DNA of 64,000 nt from Streptacidiphilus carbonis. Lineage in GTDB: Bacteria > Actinomycetota > Actinomycetes > Streptomycetales > Streptomycetaceae. Positions 32,867-41,993 of this stretch are shown piece by piece. The position numbers and the translations under genes are program-made. The first letter of the stretch is position 1, and each line of letters starts with the position of its first letter. The stretch spans positions 1 to 64,000 of the forward strand of contig NZ_BBPM01000042.1 in NCBI RefSeq assembly GCF_000787775.1, given 5' to 3'. Under the pieces are notes generated by a model. That model worked only from the letters and a program-made list of their open reading frames with translations. It was not told the DNA's origin and ran no database searches.

Positions 32867-34969
32867 GTGATCCGCTCTGACATACCCAGTTCGCTGGAAT
32901 CGAAAGTTTCGAACGTCCACCCGGCGTGGCTACCCGCAGAGGCGTTCCGGGCGATCGGCTCACGCCCGTCCCTGGTGCACGGCGCCGGGATGCTGATCGA
33001 CACGGTGCGCACGGAGGTCGGGCAGGCTGCGGCCCGCTACGGCGGAAGCACCGCGGCGGGGGGTGAGGACGCGGGCGCCGGGCCGGTCGATCTGGTGCTC
33101 GCGCTCACCGGTGCCCCGGAGCGCCCGAACGCCGAGGCCGCGGCCGTTCTGGCGCAGTTCCATGACGACGCGCCCGGGGCCGCCATCGGCGACGAGGGCT
33201 TCCTGCTCGGCCGCCGCAACGGTGTCACCGTGGTCCTCGCCGACCACCCCGCCGGACTGCTGTACGGACTGTTCCAGCTGGTCCGCCTCGGCGAGGCCGC
33301 CTTCGGCCCGGAACCCGAGCGCGCGGTGGAGCACCACCGCCCCGCCGTGGCCCGACGGATGGTGGACCACTGGGACAACGTCGACGTCCATCCGGTGATG
33401 GGCCAGGTCGAGCGCGGGTACTCCGGCGGCTCGATCTTCTGGCGGGACGGCGGTCCGCTCGGCGACCTGGCCCGGGTCCGGGCCTACGCCCGGCTGCTGG
33501 CCGCCTGCGGGGTGAACGCGGTCTCGGTCAACAACGTCAATGTGCACGGCACCGCGGTCCGGCTGCTCACCGACCGGCTCGGCGATGTCGCCGCCATCGC
33601 CGACGAGCTGCGCCGCTACGGGATCCGGGTGCACCTCTCGGTCAACTTCGCCTCGCCGGTGGTGCTCGGCGCACTGCCCACCGCCGACCCGTTGGACCCG
33701 GAGGTCCGTGCCTGGTGGTCCGATGCCGCCGCCCGGGTGTACCGGGCGATCCCGGACTTCGGCGGCTTCGTGGTGAAGGCCGACTCGGAGGGGCAGCCCG
33801 GCCCGTTCAGCTACGGCCGCACCCACGCCGACGGAGCCGACATGCTGGGCGAGGCGCTGCTGCCGTTCGGCGGTACGGTCCACTGGCGCGCCTTCGTCTA
33901 CAACCACCAGCAGGACTGGCGGGACCGCTCCACCGACCGGGCCCGCGCCGCCTTCGACCACTTCGCCCCGCTGGACGGCGAGTTCGGCGCCAATGTGGTG
34001 CTGCAGGTCAAGCACGGCCCGATGGACTTCCAGCCGCGCGAACCGCTGTCGCCGGTGATCGCGGGACTGCCGCGGACCCGCCTGGCCGTGGAGTTCCAGG
34101 CCACCCAGGAGTACACCGGCCAGCAGCGGCACGTGTGCTACCTGGGACCGATGTGGAGCGAGGTCCTCGGCTTCCGCCCCTGGGGAGCCGACGGCGCGAC
34201 CGTCGCCGACCGTGCGGCCGGCGGCGACCTGGTCGCCGTCTCCAACGTCGGCGACGACCCCTACTGGACCGGCCACCCGCTCGCCCAGGCCAACCTCTAC
34301 GCCTTCGGCCGGCTCGCCTGGGACCCGCGGGCGGACCCGATCCGCCTCCTCGACGAGTGGATCGACCTCACCTTCGCCCGCACCGCGACCGCGGACCCGG
34401 GACCGCTGCGGGACACCCTGCACGCCCTGATGGACGGCTCCTGGCGCAGCTACGAGCGCTGCACGGCCCCCCTGGGCGTCGGCTTCATGGTCCGCCCCGG
34501 CCACCACTACGGCCCGGACGTCGACGGCTACGAGTACACCCCCTGGGGCACCTACCACTTCGCCGACCACGACGGCATCGGCGTCGACCGGACCCGCGCC
34601 ACCGGCACCGGCTTCACCGGCCAGTACCCGGCCCCCTGGTCCGACGTCTACGAGTCACTCGCGGACTGCCCGGACGAACTCCTGCTCTTCTTCCACCACG
34701 TCCCCTACAGTCATGCGCTGAAGTCCGGACGCTCCGTCATCCAGCACATCTACGACACCCACTTCACCGGCGCCGCGGAAGCCGCCGAAGCACGCTCGCG
34801 CTGGGAGCGGCTGCCCGCCGAGGGCGTGGTCGACCCGGCACTGCACGCCCGTGTCCTGGAGCGGCTGACCGAGCAGGTCCGCTCCGCCGAGGAGTGGCGC
34901 GACCAGGTCAACACCTACTTCTTCCGCAAGTCCGGAGTCCCCGACGCCCGGGGCCGGACCATCTTCTGA
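32867..34969 (+). CDS. aguA: GH67 alpha-glucuronidase
   Basis: 700 aa, matching the family length. No signal peptide, so intracellular. GH67 removes 4-O-methyl-glucuronic acid from the non-reducing end of aldouronic acids. Family motifs are KADSEGQPG (304-312, with the proposed acid E308), MDFQPREP with D387, and EFQATQEY with E415; D387 and E415 have the same spacing (28) as the two catalytic carboxylates known in the family. HHVPY near 618 is also typical. The operator TCGAAAGTTTCGA sits inside codons 12-16, so a repressor could act as a roadblock just after the start. It ends before a bidirectional hairpin. Confidence 0.93.
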   Translation: MIRSDIPSSLESKVSNVHPAWLPAEAFRAIGSRPSLVHGAGMLIDTVRTEVGQAAARYGGSTAAGGEDAGAGPVDLVLALTGAPERPNAEAAAVLAQFHDDAPGAAIGDEGFLLGRRNGVTVVLADHPAGLLYGLFQLVRLGEAAFGPEPERAVEHHRPAVARRMVDHWDNVDVHPVMGQVERGYSGGSIFWRDGGPLGDLARVRAYARLLAACGVNAVSVNNVNVHGTAVRLLTDRLGDVAAIADELRRYGIRVHLSVNFASPVVLGALPTADPLDPEVRAWWSDAAARVYRAIPDFGGFVVKADSEGQPGPFSYGRTHADGADMLGEALLPFGGTVHWRAFVYNHQQDWRDRSTDRARAAFDHFAPLDGEFGANVVLQVKHGPMDFQPREPLSPVIAGLPRTRLAVEFQATQEYTGQQRHVCYLGPMWSEVLGFRPWGADGATVADRAAGGDLVAVSNVGDDPYWTGHPLAQANLYAFGRLAWDPRADPIRLLDEWIDLTFARTATADPGPLRDTLHALMDGSWRSYERCTAPLGVGFMVRPGHHYGPDVDGYEYTPWGTYHFADHDGIGVDRTRATGTGFTGQYPAPWSDVYESLADCPDELLLFFHHVPYSHALKSGRSVIQHIYDTHFTGAAEAAEARSRWERLPAEGVVDPALHARVLERLTEQVRSAEEWRDQVNTYFFRKSGVPDARGRTIF
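32900..32912. promoter_or_regulatory. LacI-type operator TCGAAAGTTTCGA within the start of GH67
   Basis: A perfect 13-bp palindrome about a central base, identical to 43010-43022 upstream of the xylan ABC operon. CGAAA-N-TTTCG elements are known from streptomycete xylanase promoters. Here it is downstream of the predicted transcription start, inside the coding region. Confidence 0.75.
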
Positions 34970-35004
34970 GTCCACGGGTCGGCAGGTTCACGGGACGGCA
35001 CGAC

Positions 35005-35037
35005 AGGGCGCCGACTGCACGGTGCAACCGGCGCCCT
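35005..35037. terminator. Bidirectional hairpin between GH67 and GH42
   Basis: AGGGCGCCG (35005-35013) and CGGCGCCCT (35029-35037) pair perfectly, and the loop holds a second small palindrome TGCAC-G-GTGCA. It lies between convergent genes ending at 34969 and 35047. Confidence 0.75.
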
Positions 35038-35046
35038 GATCGATCG

Positions 35047-37089
35047 TCAGCCGTCCTCGCGCAGCACCCGCACTCCGCAGGGGGCCAGCGTGATCGGCCG
35101 GCCCGGTTCGAAGCGGTCGGCGGTGAGCAGGTCCACGCCCGCGGTGGTCGCGGGGACCTCGATCGGGTCGTCGCCGTGGTTCAGGAGGAAGAGGAGACGG
35201 GTGCCGTCCGGAGCGACCCGCAGGGTGGTCTCCAGGGCCGGGAGGTCCGGGTGGCGGGAGGCGATGTCATGGGCCGCCAGCACCTGGCGGACCACCCAGT
35301 CGACGCCGGCTTGGTCCAGGCCGGCGGCCACGTACCAACCGTGGCCGGCGCCGAAGGCGTTGCGGGTGACGGCCGGGGTGTCGGCGTAGAAGTCGTCCTG
35401 ATAGACACCGACCGTCTCCGCGCCCTGGGGGATGACGAGTTCGAAGAGCAGCCGCGACTCGACCGTCAGCGGGTTCGCGTCATCGGCTCCCGCCCGCAGC
35501 CGCACCCGGTTGACGAACTCCGGGCCGCGCGCGTCCCACTCGTCGATCCGTACCCCCATCAGCGGTCCGAGCGGGCCGGGCACGTCCATCAGGAACGCGT
35601 TGTCGTTCTCGTCCACCCGGCCCGACAGGTAGGTCGCGAGCACCGACCCGCCGCGTCGGGCCACTGCCTCCAGCCGCTGGGCCAGGTCATCCTTCAGCAT
35701 GTGCAGCGCCGGGGCCACGACGACCTGATAGCCGGTCAGGTCCGCGGTGACCGGGACCACGTCCACGTCGACCCCGGCCTCCCAGAGAGCGCGGTAGTAG
35801 CCGAGCACCACCTGCTGGTAGCGCACCAGGCGTGACGGTCCGTCGGAGATCTCCAGCGCCCACCAGCTGTCCCAGTCGAACAGCAGCGCCACCCGGGCGG
35901 GGGTACGGGCACCCAGTGCGGCACTGCCCAACTGCTCCAGCTCCGCGCCCAGCCGCGCCACTTCCTGGAACACCCGGGTGTCGTCCCGGCCCGAGTGGCC
36001 GATGACCGCGCCGTGGTACTTCTCGCAGGCGCCCCGGGAGGCGCGCATCTGGAAGAAGAGCGCGGCGTCCGCGCCGTGGGCTATCGCCTGCCAGCTCCAC
36101 AGGCCCATCACCCCGGGCCGCTTCAGCGGGTTGAAGTCCCGGCAGGCGGTGGTGCTGGGGGTCTGCTCCATCAGCCAGAACGGCTCTCCGCCCTTCAGCC
36201 CTCGCATCAGGTCGTGGGCCAGCGCCGACCAGGCCGGATGGGCGCCCTCGGGCGGGTAGTTGTCCCAGGAGGCGAAGTCCAGGTGCGGGGCCCAGCGGTG
36301 GTAGTCGATCGGGCGGTACATGCCCATGAAGTTGGTGGTGACCGGAGTGTCCGGGCTGTGCCTGCGGATCGCCGCCTTCTCGTCCAGGAAGTCGGCCAGC
36401 ATCGCGTCGGACATGAAGCGCAGGTAGTCCAGAGTGATGCCCTGGAACGCGGTGTGGTCGGGGCCGCGCCAGTGCTCGGTGAGCGCGGACGGCGGCTCGA
36501 TCTCGTCCCAGTCGTGGAAGGTGTGCGACCAGAAGGTGGTGTACCAGGCCGAGTTGAGCGCGTCCAGAGTGACGTACCTGGCCCGCAGCCAGTCGCGGAA
36601 TCCGGCCGCGCACAGCTCGCAGTAGCAGGCGCCGCCGTACTCGTTGCCGATGTGCCAGGCGATGACCGCCGGGTTGTCGGCGTAGCGCTCGGCGATCCGG
36701 CCCGCCATCTCGGCGGAGAACCTGCGGAAGACCGGCGAACTCGGGCAGGAGTTGTGCCGCTGCCCGTAGCGGTGCCGACGGCCCTCGAAGTCGGTACGGG
36801 TCACCTCCGGGAAGCGGCGGGCCAGCCAGGGCGGCTGGGCGCCGGTGCCGGTGGCCAGGCAGATGCTGCGGCCCTGGGCGGTGGCCTGCTCGACGATCCG
36901 GTCCAGCACGGAGAAGTCGAGGACGTCGGGGGCCGGCTGGGTCTGCGCCCAGGCGAAGACGCCGAGGGTGACGGTGTCGATGCGGGCCGCGTCGAACAGC
37001 TTGTAATCCTGGGCCCGCACCTCCTCCGGCCACTGCTCGGGGTTGTAGTCCCCGCCGAAGAGGGTCTTTCGAGTGGAGGGGAGGCTCAT
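35047..37089 (-). CDS. GH42 beta-galactosidase / alpha-L-arabinopyranosidase family enzyme
   Basis: 680 aa from the ATG at 37089, which overlaps the stop of the DUF624 gene by 4 bp. No signal peptide. The N-terminal motif FGGDYNPEQWPEE is diagnostic of GH42. The acid/base is E150 in WHIGNEYGG and the nucleophile E308 in WLMEQTPS. The zinc-cluster cysteines CYCELC follow the acid/base as in thermophilic GH42 enzymes. It ends with trimerisation and C-terminal beta domains. GH42 members cleave beta-galactosides or arabinopyranosides; in this operon it probably trims side chains of xylan or galactosyl-xylo-oligosaccharides. Substrate is inferred. Confidence 0.92.
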   Translation of the reverse strand: MSLPSTRKTLFGGDYNPEQWPEEVRAQDYKLFDAARIDTVTLGVFAWAQTQPAPDVLDFSVLDRIVEQATAQGRSICLATGTGAQPPWLARRFPEVTRTDFEGRRHRYGQRHNSCPSSPVFRRFSAEMAGRIAERYADNPAVIAWHIGNEYGGACYCELCAAGFRDWLRARYVTLDALNSAWYTTFWSHTFHDWDEIEPPSALTEHWRGPDHTAFQGITLDYLRFMSDAMLADFLDEKAAIRRHSPDTPVTTNFMGMYRPIDYHRWAPHLDFASWDNYPPEGAHPAWSALAHDLMRGLKGGEPFWLMEQTPSTTACRDFNPLKRPGVMGLWSWQAIAHGADAALFFQMRASRGACEKYHGAVIGHSGRDDTRVFQEVARLGAELEQLGSAALGARTPARVALLFDWDSWWALEISDGPSRLVRYQQVVLGYYRALWEAGVDVDVVPVTADLTGYQVVVAPALHMLKDDLAQRLEAVARRGGSVLATYLSGRVDENDNAFLMDVPGPLGPLMGVRIDEWDARGPEFVNRVRLRAGADDANPLTVESRLLFELVIPQGAETVGVYQDDFYADTPAVTRNAFGAGHGWYVAAGLDQAGVDWVVRQVLAAHDIASRHPDLPALETTLRVAPDGTRLLFLLNHGDDPIEVPATTAGVDLLTADRFEPGRPITLAPCGVRVLREDG

Positions 37090-37823
37090 GCCGTGAATCG
37101 CTCTCGGATGTCGGTGGTCATCGGACGGCTGTTCAGCAGGACGCCGGCGGCGAGCACCGACGCCAGCAGTGCCGGGACCGCTTCGGACCAGACCGCCGTC
37201 ACCGCGGCGGTAGCGGCCAGGACGGCGAGGTTGCCCAGCGTGGTCCGGCCGCAACGGAACAGGTAGTAGACGGCCAGGCGGGCCGTGTCGACCGCACGGA
37301 AGCTGAACAGCGAGGCGATGACCAGCGCATTGGCCACCCACAGCGCCGATGCCACGGTGATCACCGCCAGCAGCACCGCCCACCAGGTGGGGACGCCGGC
37401 CGCACCGAGGTGGGTGAGGACGGTCCCGGCAGCGGTCATCCAGACCAGCCAGGGCACCCAGATCCGCAGCGCGTCACGGACATTGGCCCGGTAGCCGCGC
37501 CAGAACGCCCTGGCCGGCCACAGGTCGGTGAGGTCCCGGTGGCGGTGCTGCCAGACGTACAGCGCCGCGGACCAGGCCGGGCCGAGCGGCAGCAGACAGG
37601 CCGCCGCCAGCGGGACGTTGCTCGCGTCGTGGTCGAGCATCGCCTGCAGCAGCAGACAGGGCGCGACCGTGATCAGCAGCAGCAGCTCGATCGACAGCAG
37701 GTTGTAGATCAGGGCCGCGGCACGCGCGAGCGGCGTCCGGCCGAACGAGGACTGGCCGACCGAGGACTGGCCGACCGAGGAGTGGCCGAGCGCCGCGTGC
37801 CCTGGTGCGGTACCGCTGCTCAT
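37086..37823 (-). CDS. DUF624 (YesL-like) membrane protein
   Basis: 245 aa. The ATG at 37823 has GGAGG 6 nt upstream and overlaps the stop of GH39 by 4 bp; its own stop overlaps the GH42 start by 4 bp. An N-terminal tail carries a 5-residue repeat (VGQSS/VGQSS/FGRTP), then about six hydrophobic helices, beginning ALIYNLLSIELLLLITVAPC and including LGPAWSAALY, a DUF624 hallmark. DUF624 genes are common in polysaccharide-uptake operons of Gram-positives but their role is undefined. Placement between two hydrolases, with coupled translation, implies a stoichiometric link to this sugar pathway. Confidence 0.82.
   Translation of the reverse strand: MSSGTAPGHAALGHSSVGQSSVGQSSFGRTPLARAAALIYNLLSIELLLLITVAPCLLLQAMLDHDASNVPLAAACLLPLGPAWSAALYVWQHRHRDLTDLWPARAFWRGYRANVRDALRIWVPWLVWMTAAGTVLTHLGAAGVPTWWAVLLAVITVASALWVANALVIASLFSFRAVDTARLAVYYLFRCGRTTLGNLAVLAATAAVTAVWSEAVPALLASVLAAGVLLNSRPMTTDIRERFTA
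37741..37785 (-). repeat. 15-bp in-frame repeat in the DUF624 gene
   Basis: Three consecutive 15-bp units (37741-37755, 37756-37770, 37771-37785), nearly identical, encode Gln-Ser-Ser-Val/Phe-Gly in the N-terminal cytoplasmic tail. Confidence 0.85.
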
Positions 37824-39346
37824 GCGTTGCCTCCGTACAGTCGGGCCTCGTCCCACCACGGGGGTGTCTCGTCGCGGACCGGCGTGATCTCCAGCAGGGT
37901 CACTTCGTGCAGGCCCAGCGTGATGTCGCAGTCGACCCGACCGCCGTGGACCGGCAGGCTCCGGTGGCTGCGAGCAGGTTCCGCCGCCTCGCGCAGGGCG
38001 TCCAACTGCCGGGCGCGCGGCGAGGCGGGCCGTCCCATCTCGTTCCAGGCGGCCCAGGCATTCCCGGCCTCCTCGCTGACGGACGAACGCTGCACATAGA
38101 CCGCGGCGCAGTCGTCGCCGGACGCTTCCGCCACCGGGAGCGACAACTGCACGGTGTGCGACAGGACCGGCTCCCGGCCGGTGGGGTCCACGGGTGCCCA
38201 GGCCAGTACGGTGGTCCGGCCGTCATGATGACGGGTCACCAGATGGTCGGCGCCACTGGCCAGTACCTGGTCGCCCATCCGGGCCATGAAGGCGTACAGG
38301 TGGTACGTCGGCTTCTTGATCTGGCGGTGCGTCAGCAGACCGAAGCCCCCGTGGAAGAGCGAGGTCGGGACGCCGACCTCCTCGAACATGTCGCTGAACG
38401 TCCAGTACGAGAAGGAGTCGACCAGCTCCCCACCCGCAGCCAGCACCGGTGCCAGATAGGCCGCGTGGAACGCGGTGTCGTGGATCGGGTTGTCGGGCCG
38501 GTAGGAGGAGTTGAACTCGGTGATGTGCACCGGCAGGTCCGCGAGCGCTGTCCCCTTCAACTCCTCCCGAGGGGCTGCGAACTGCTCCAGCAGCCGGCTC
38601 GCCGGGGCCAGCGTCTGGTGCACCCCGAACGGGACGTGCTGGGCCGGACCGGTGGTGTACGCGTGCCGGCTGACGAAGTCGACGGGCGCCGAGCGGGCGG
38701 CGGCGAAGTCGGCGAAGCGGACCAGCCACTCGGGGTCGGCCCCCGGTGCCAGGGCTGGTCCGCCGACCTGGAGCGACGCGTCCACCTCCTTGACGGTGTT
38801 CGCGGTGACCTCGTACAGCCGGTGGTAGGCGTCCTGGTCCGCGTCGGCCCAGAACTCCTTGAGGTTGGGCTCGTTCCACACCTCGATCGGCCACTGCCGG
38901 ACCTGTTCCAGGCCGTAGCGGTCGATGAGGTGCGCGACCAGGGCTCGGACCAGCGCCGCCCACTCGTTCCAGTCCTTCGGCGGGGTGATGTTGCCCAGCC
39001 ACCAGAATACCGTCCGGTCGCCGGAGGCCAGCCCGGAAGGCATGAACCCCAGCTCCAGGAAGGGCTGGACGCCGAGCCGCAGATAGGCGTCGATCACCTG
39101 GTCCACATAGGTGAAGGAGTGCCGGACCCGGCGCTCCCCCTGGTACTCGTAGGGCCGGTGGACGCCCATCCCGTCACTGAGCAGGCCGTGGCCCCGGATG
39201 TACCGGAAGCCGATCTCCCGCTGGATCAGCTCCAGCGAGTCCTGGTAGTCGCGCCGCAGCGCGAGTTCGAGCCGGCCCGTGCCGACGCAGAGGCGCCAGG
39301 CGTCGGACAGCTGTCCTGTGGGTCGGTCGGGAACGGTGGTCCGCAT
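37820..39346 (-). CDS. GH39 beta-xylosidase
   Basis: 508 aa, the usual GH39 length. ATG at 39346 with AGAGGAAG upstream. No signal peptide. The TIM barrel has the acid/base E159 in EVWNEPNL and the nucleophile E277 in ITEFNSSY. GYRYIRGHGLL-type N-terminal sequence (here FRYIRGHGLLSD) is a strong GH39 xylosidase marker. A C-terminal beta domain follows. The enzyme releases xylose from the non-reducing end of imported xylo-oligosaccharides. It is the middle gene of the operon LplB-like, LplC-like, binding protein, GH39, DUF624, GH42. Confidence 0.92.
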   Translation of the reverse strand: MRTTVPDRPTGQLSDAWRLCVGTGRLELALRRDYQDSLELIQREIGFRYIRGHGLLSDGMGVHRPYEYQGERRVRHSFTYVDQVIDAYLRLGVQPFLELGFMPSGLASGDRTVFWWLGNITPPKDWNEWAALVRALVAHLIDRYGLEQVRQWPIEVWNEPNLKEFWADADQDAYHRLYEVTANTVKEVDASLQVGGPALAPGADPEWLVRFADFAAARSAPVDFVSRHAYTTGPAQHVPFGVHQTLAPASRLLEQFAAPREELKGTALADLPVHITEFNSSYRPDNPIHDTAFHAAYLAPVLAAGGELVDSFSYWTFSDMFEEVGVPTSLFHGGFGLLTHRQIKKPTYHLYAFMARMGDQVLASGADHLVTRHHDGRTTVLAWAPVDPTGREPVLSHTVQLSLPVAEASGDDCAAVYVQRSSVSEEAGNAWAAWNEMGRPASPRARQLDALREAAEPARSHRSLPVHGGRVDCDITLGLHEVTLLEITPVRDETPPWWDEARLYGGNA

Positions 39347-39410
39347 GGTCTTCCTCTGTTCGGTGCGGGCGGTGCGGCGCGCTACGACTCGTTCCGGGGC
39401 GGCGGTCCGG

Positions 39411-41048
39411 TCAGCCCTTCTTGCCCTTGTAGCGCTGGTAGGCCTTGTTGACGAGGTTGAGGTAGGAGGTCCCGCCCTTGCTCTTGACCTCGCCCACGAA
39501 GGCGTCCCACTGGCTCAGCGGGCGGTCCCCGAGCACGAACTTCAGCGTCTGCTGGGTCACGTAGTCCTTCAACGGCGTGTCCCACAACGTCGACTGCTGG
39601 CGCTCGTCCTCGGTGAGCGGGTACGGCGGCGGCACCGCGAGCGTCTTCCGGGCCCCCATCGCCTTCTGGAACACCAGCTCCTCGGCGGAGAACATCGAGT
39701 CCAGCAGCTTGGTGGCGCCGCCGTAGGCGAAGTTGCCGTTCATGAAGCCGAAGTCCTTCTGCAGGTTCTTCGTCCCCTTCGGGTTCAGCCCGACGTAGTT
39801 GACGTCGGGCGTGAACCGGTAGTCACCCGCCGGGTCGACGGTGTAGGTGACGCCCTCGACGCCCCACTTGGCGAGCACCTCGCCCTCGTCCGAGTACCAC
39901 AGCCAGTCGATGAACTGCATCATCGCGACGAAGTCCGGGCTGTTCCTGGCATTCTTGGTGATCATCAGCCCGTTCTCGAGCCGGCTGCCCATCTTCGTCG
40001 CCCCGGCCGGACCCATCGGCACCGGGATCTTGACGACGGTCGCACCGGGAATCGTGGTCGCCAGGGCCGGACGGTAGGTGTTGACCAGTTCCTGCGCATT
40101 GGTGCTGATCACGAAGGACTTGCCGGAGGTGAACTTGGCCTTGGCCTGGTCGTCGGTCTGGGTGAAGCTCTCCGGGTCCAGCAGCTTCTCCTGGACCAGC
40201 GTGTTGACGTACTGCAGCATCTGCTTGTACTGGTCCATCCCGGCGGTGAGCACGAACTGACCGGCGTTCGGGTCCCAGGTGGCGTTGTTGTAGCCCCAGC
40301 CGCCCGCGGTCCCGTAGGACTGGCCCAGGAGGTTCAGCAGGTTGCCGCCCGGGGTGGGGATGCTCCATCGGTCGGACATCGGGTAGGAGTCCGGGTGAGC
40401 GGCCTTCATCGCCTTGAGCACGGTGTGCAGCTCGTCCCAGGTGGTCGGCGTCTGCAGGCCCAGCTTCTGCAGGACGTCGGTGCGCACCGCGAGGGAGTAG
40501 TCCGGCCAGACGTCCTGGTGCAGACCGGGCAGCACGTAGTACTTCCCGTCGTCCTGCCGCAGCGCGTCCAGGTCGCCCTCAAGATTCCACTTGGCGACCT
40601 TGTCCTTGAAGTTGGGCATCAGGTCGGTGTAGTCGCTGACCGGGAGGATCGCCCCGGAAGCGATGAAGGGGACCTCCTGGCCGGGGTAGGTCTTGGGGAT
40701 GATGGAGGGCGCGGAGCCGGCCCCGATGATCACGCTGCGCTTGGTCTCGTAGTCGCTGTACGGGACGATGGTCGGATTGAGCGTCACGCCGGTCCGCTTG
40801 CTGACCTCGGACCAGAACAGCCAGTCCTTGTTGTAGGGGTAGTTGGTGTTGTCGTCGTACAGGGTGGTGAAGGTGAGCGGCTTGCCCGCCTTGAACCGGT
40901 CGCCGACGGCGTACGCGGTCATCGAGTCGGCGCTGTTGCCGGACAGGTCCGAGGCCTTCTTGGTACCGCCGCCGGTGCTGCACCCGGCCAGGCCGAGGGC
41001 GACGGCGCCGACACCGAAGAGCATGGATCGCCGGGAGAGTTCGGACAT
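39411..41048 (-). CDS. Tat-exported lipoprotein sugar-binding protein (LplA-like)
   Basis: 545 aa. The ATG at 41048 has AAGGGAG 7 nt upstream. The N terminus combines a twin-arginine motif, SRRSMLFG, with a lipobox, LAGC, so it is exported folded and lipid-anchored. The length and motifs (YDDNTNYPYNKDWLFW, PTTWDELHTVLKAMKAA, RQQSTLWDTPLKDY in part) are those of the larger LplA-type CUT1 binding proteins. It pairs with the LplB/LplC-like permeases upstream. Ligand predicted to be decorated xylo-oligosaccharides from the enzyme set. Confidence 0.9.
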   Translation of the reverse strand: MSELSRRSMLFGVGAVALGLAGCSTGGGTKKASDLSGNSADSMTAYAVGDRFKAGKPLTFTTLYDDNTNYPYNKDWLFWSEVSKRTGVTLNPTIVPYSDYETKRSVIIGAGSAPSIIPKTYPGQEVPFIASGAILPVSDYTDLMPNFKDKVAKWNLEGDLDALRQDDGKYYVLPGLHQDVWPDYSLAVRTDVLQKLGLQTPTTWDELHTVLKAMKAAHPDSYPMSDRWSIPTPGGNLLNLLGQSYGTAGGWGYNNATWDPNAGQFVLTAGMDQYKQMLQYVNTLVQEKLLDPESFTQTDDQAKAKFTSGKSFVISTNAQELVNTYRPALATTIPGATVVKIPVPMGPAGATKMGSRLENGLMITKNARNSPDFVAMMQFIDWLWYSDEGEVLAKWGVEGVTYTVDPAGDYRFTPDVNYVGLNPKGTKNLQKDFGFMNGNFAYGGATKLLDSMFSAEELVFQKAMGARKTLAVPPPYPLTEDERQQSTLWDTPLKDYVTQQTLKFVLGDRPLSQWDAFVGEVKSKGGTSYLNLVNKAYQRYKGKKG

Positions 41049-41117
41049 GGGGGACTCCCTTCCCGCTGACACGGGGAGTGGTTGAAGGGTGGGGGGTGTG
41101 GTCGTGCGGGGAGGACG

Positions 41118-41993
41118 TCAGCCCTTGACGGCGCCGATCATGACCCCGGAGACGAAGTACCGCTGCACGAACGGGTAGACGGCCAGGATCGGGATCGTGG
41201 TGAGCACGATGGTCACCGACTGGATGTTGGCCGCGGCCTGCGCCGCGTCGCTGCCGGTGAAGCCGACCGATCCGGTGCCGCTGGCGCCGGCGATCAGGTT
41301 CCGAAGGTAGAGCGTGACCGGGAACAGATTCGGGCGGTCCAGGTAGAGGAACGCGCCGAACCAGGAGTTCCAGAAGGAGACGGCGTAGAAGAGCGTCATC
41401 GTGGCGATGACGGCCTTCGACAGCGGCAGCACGATCCGCAGCAGGGTGCCGTACGTGCTCAGGCCGTCGATGGCGGCGGCCTCTTCCAACTCGGTCGGCA
41501 TGCCCTCGAAGAAGGACTTCATCACCAGCAGGTTGAACACGCTGATGGCGTTGGGCAGCACCAGCGACCAGATGGTGTTGCGCATCCCCAGGCCGCTGAT
41601 CAGCAGGTAGTTGGGGATCAGGCCACCCGAGAAGAACATGGTGAACACCGCCACGCCGACCAGGAAGGTGCGGCCGCGGAGATTCCTCTTGGACAGCACG
41701 TAGGCGTAACAGGTGGTCAGCACCAGCGAGATGGCCGTCCCGACCACCGTGTAGAGCACGGTGTTGCCGTAGTCGGTCCAGAACGTCGAGTCGTGCAGCA
41801 CCGCCTTGTAGGTCTTGATGTTGAACCCCCTGGGGATGAGGTTCACCTGGCCGGCGTTGATGTAGCCCTCGCCGCTGAACGACCGGGCCACGATGTTGAC
41901 CAGCGGATAGAGCGTCGCCACCACGACCAGCGTCAGGATGATCGTGTTGCACACCTGGAAGACCCGGTAGCCACGGGTGGGTCGGCCTACCAC
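41118..41993 (-). CDS. Sugar ABC transporter permease, LplC/YtcP type
   Basis: 291 aa, GTG start at 41993 overlapping the end of the upstream permease by 7 bp. Six helices. The EAA loop reads ELEEAAAIDGLSTYGTLLRIVLP (part) and the C terminus VSGVMIGAVKG is typical of this branch. FSGGLIPNYLLI is a signature of LplC-like permeases. It forms the channel with the protein encoded at 41987-42970. No ATPase gene in the operon. Confidence 0.92.
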   Translation of the reverse strand: MVGRPTRGYRVFQVCNTIILTLVVVATLYPLVNIVARSFSGEGYINAGQVNLIPRGFNIKTYKAVLHDSTFWTDYGNTVLYTVVGTAISLVLTTCYAYVLSKRNLRGRTFLVGVAVFTMFFSGGLIPNYLLISGLGMRNTIWSLVLPNAISVFNLLVMKSFFEGMPTELEEAAAIDGLSTYGTLLRIVLPLSKAVIATMTLFYAVSFWNSWFGAFLYLDRPNLFPVTLYLRNLIAGASGTGSVGFTGSDAAQAAANIQSVTIVLTTIPILAVYPFVQRYFVSGVMIGAVKG

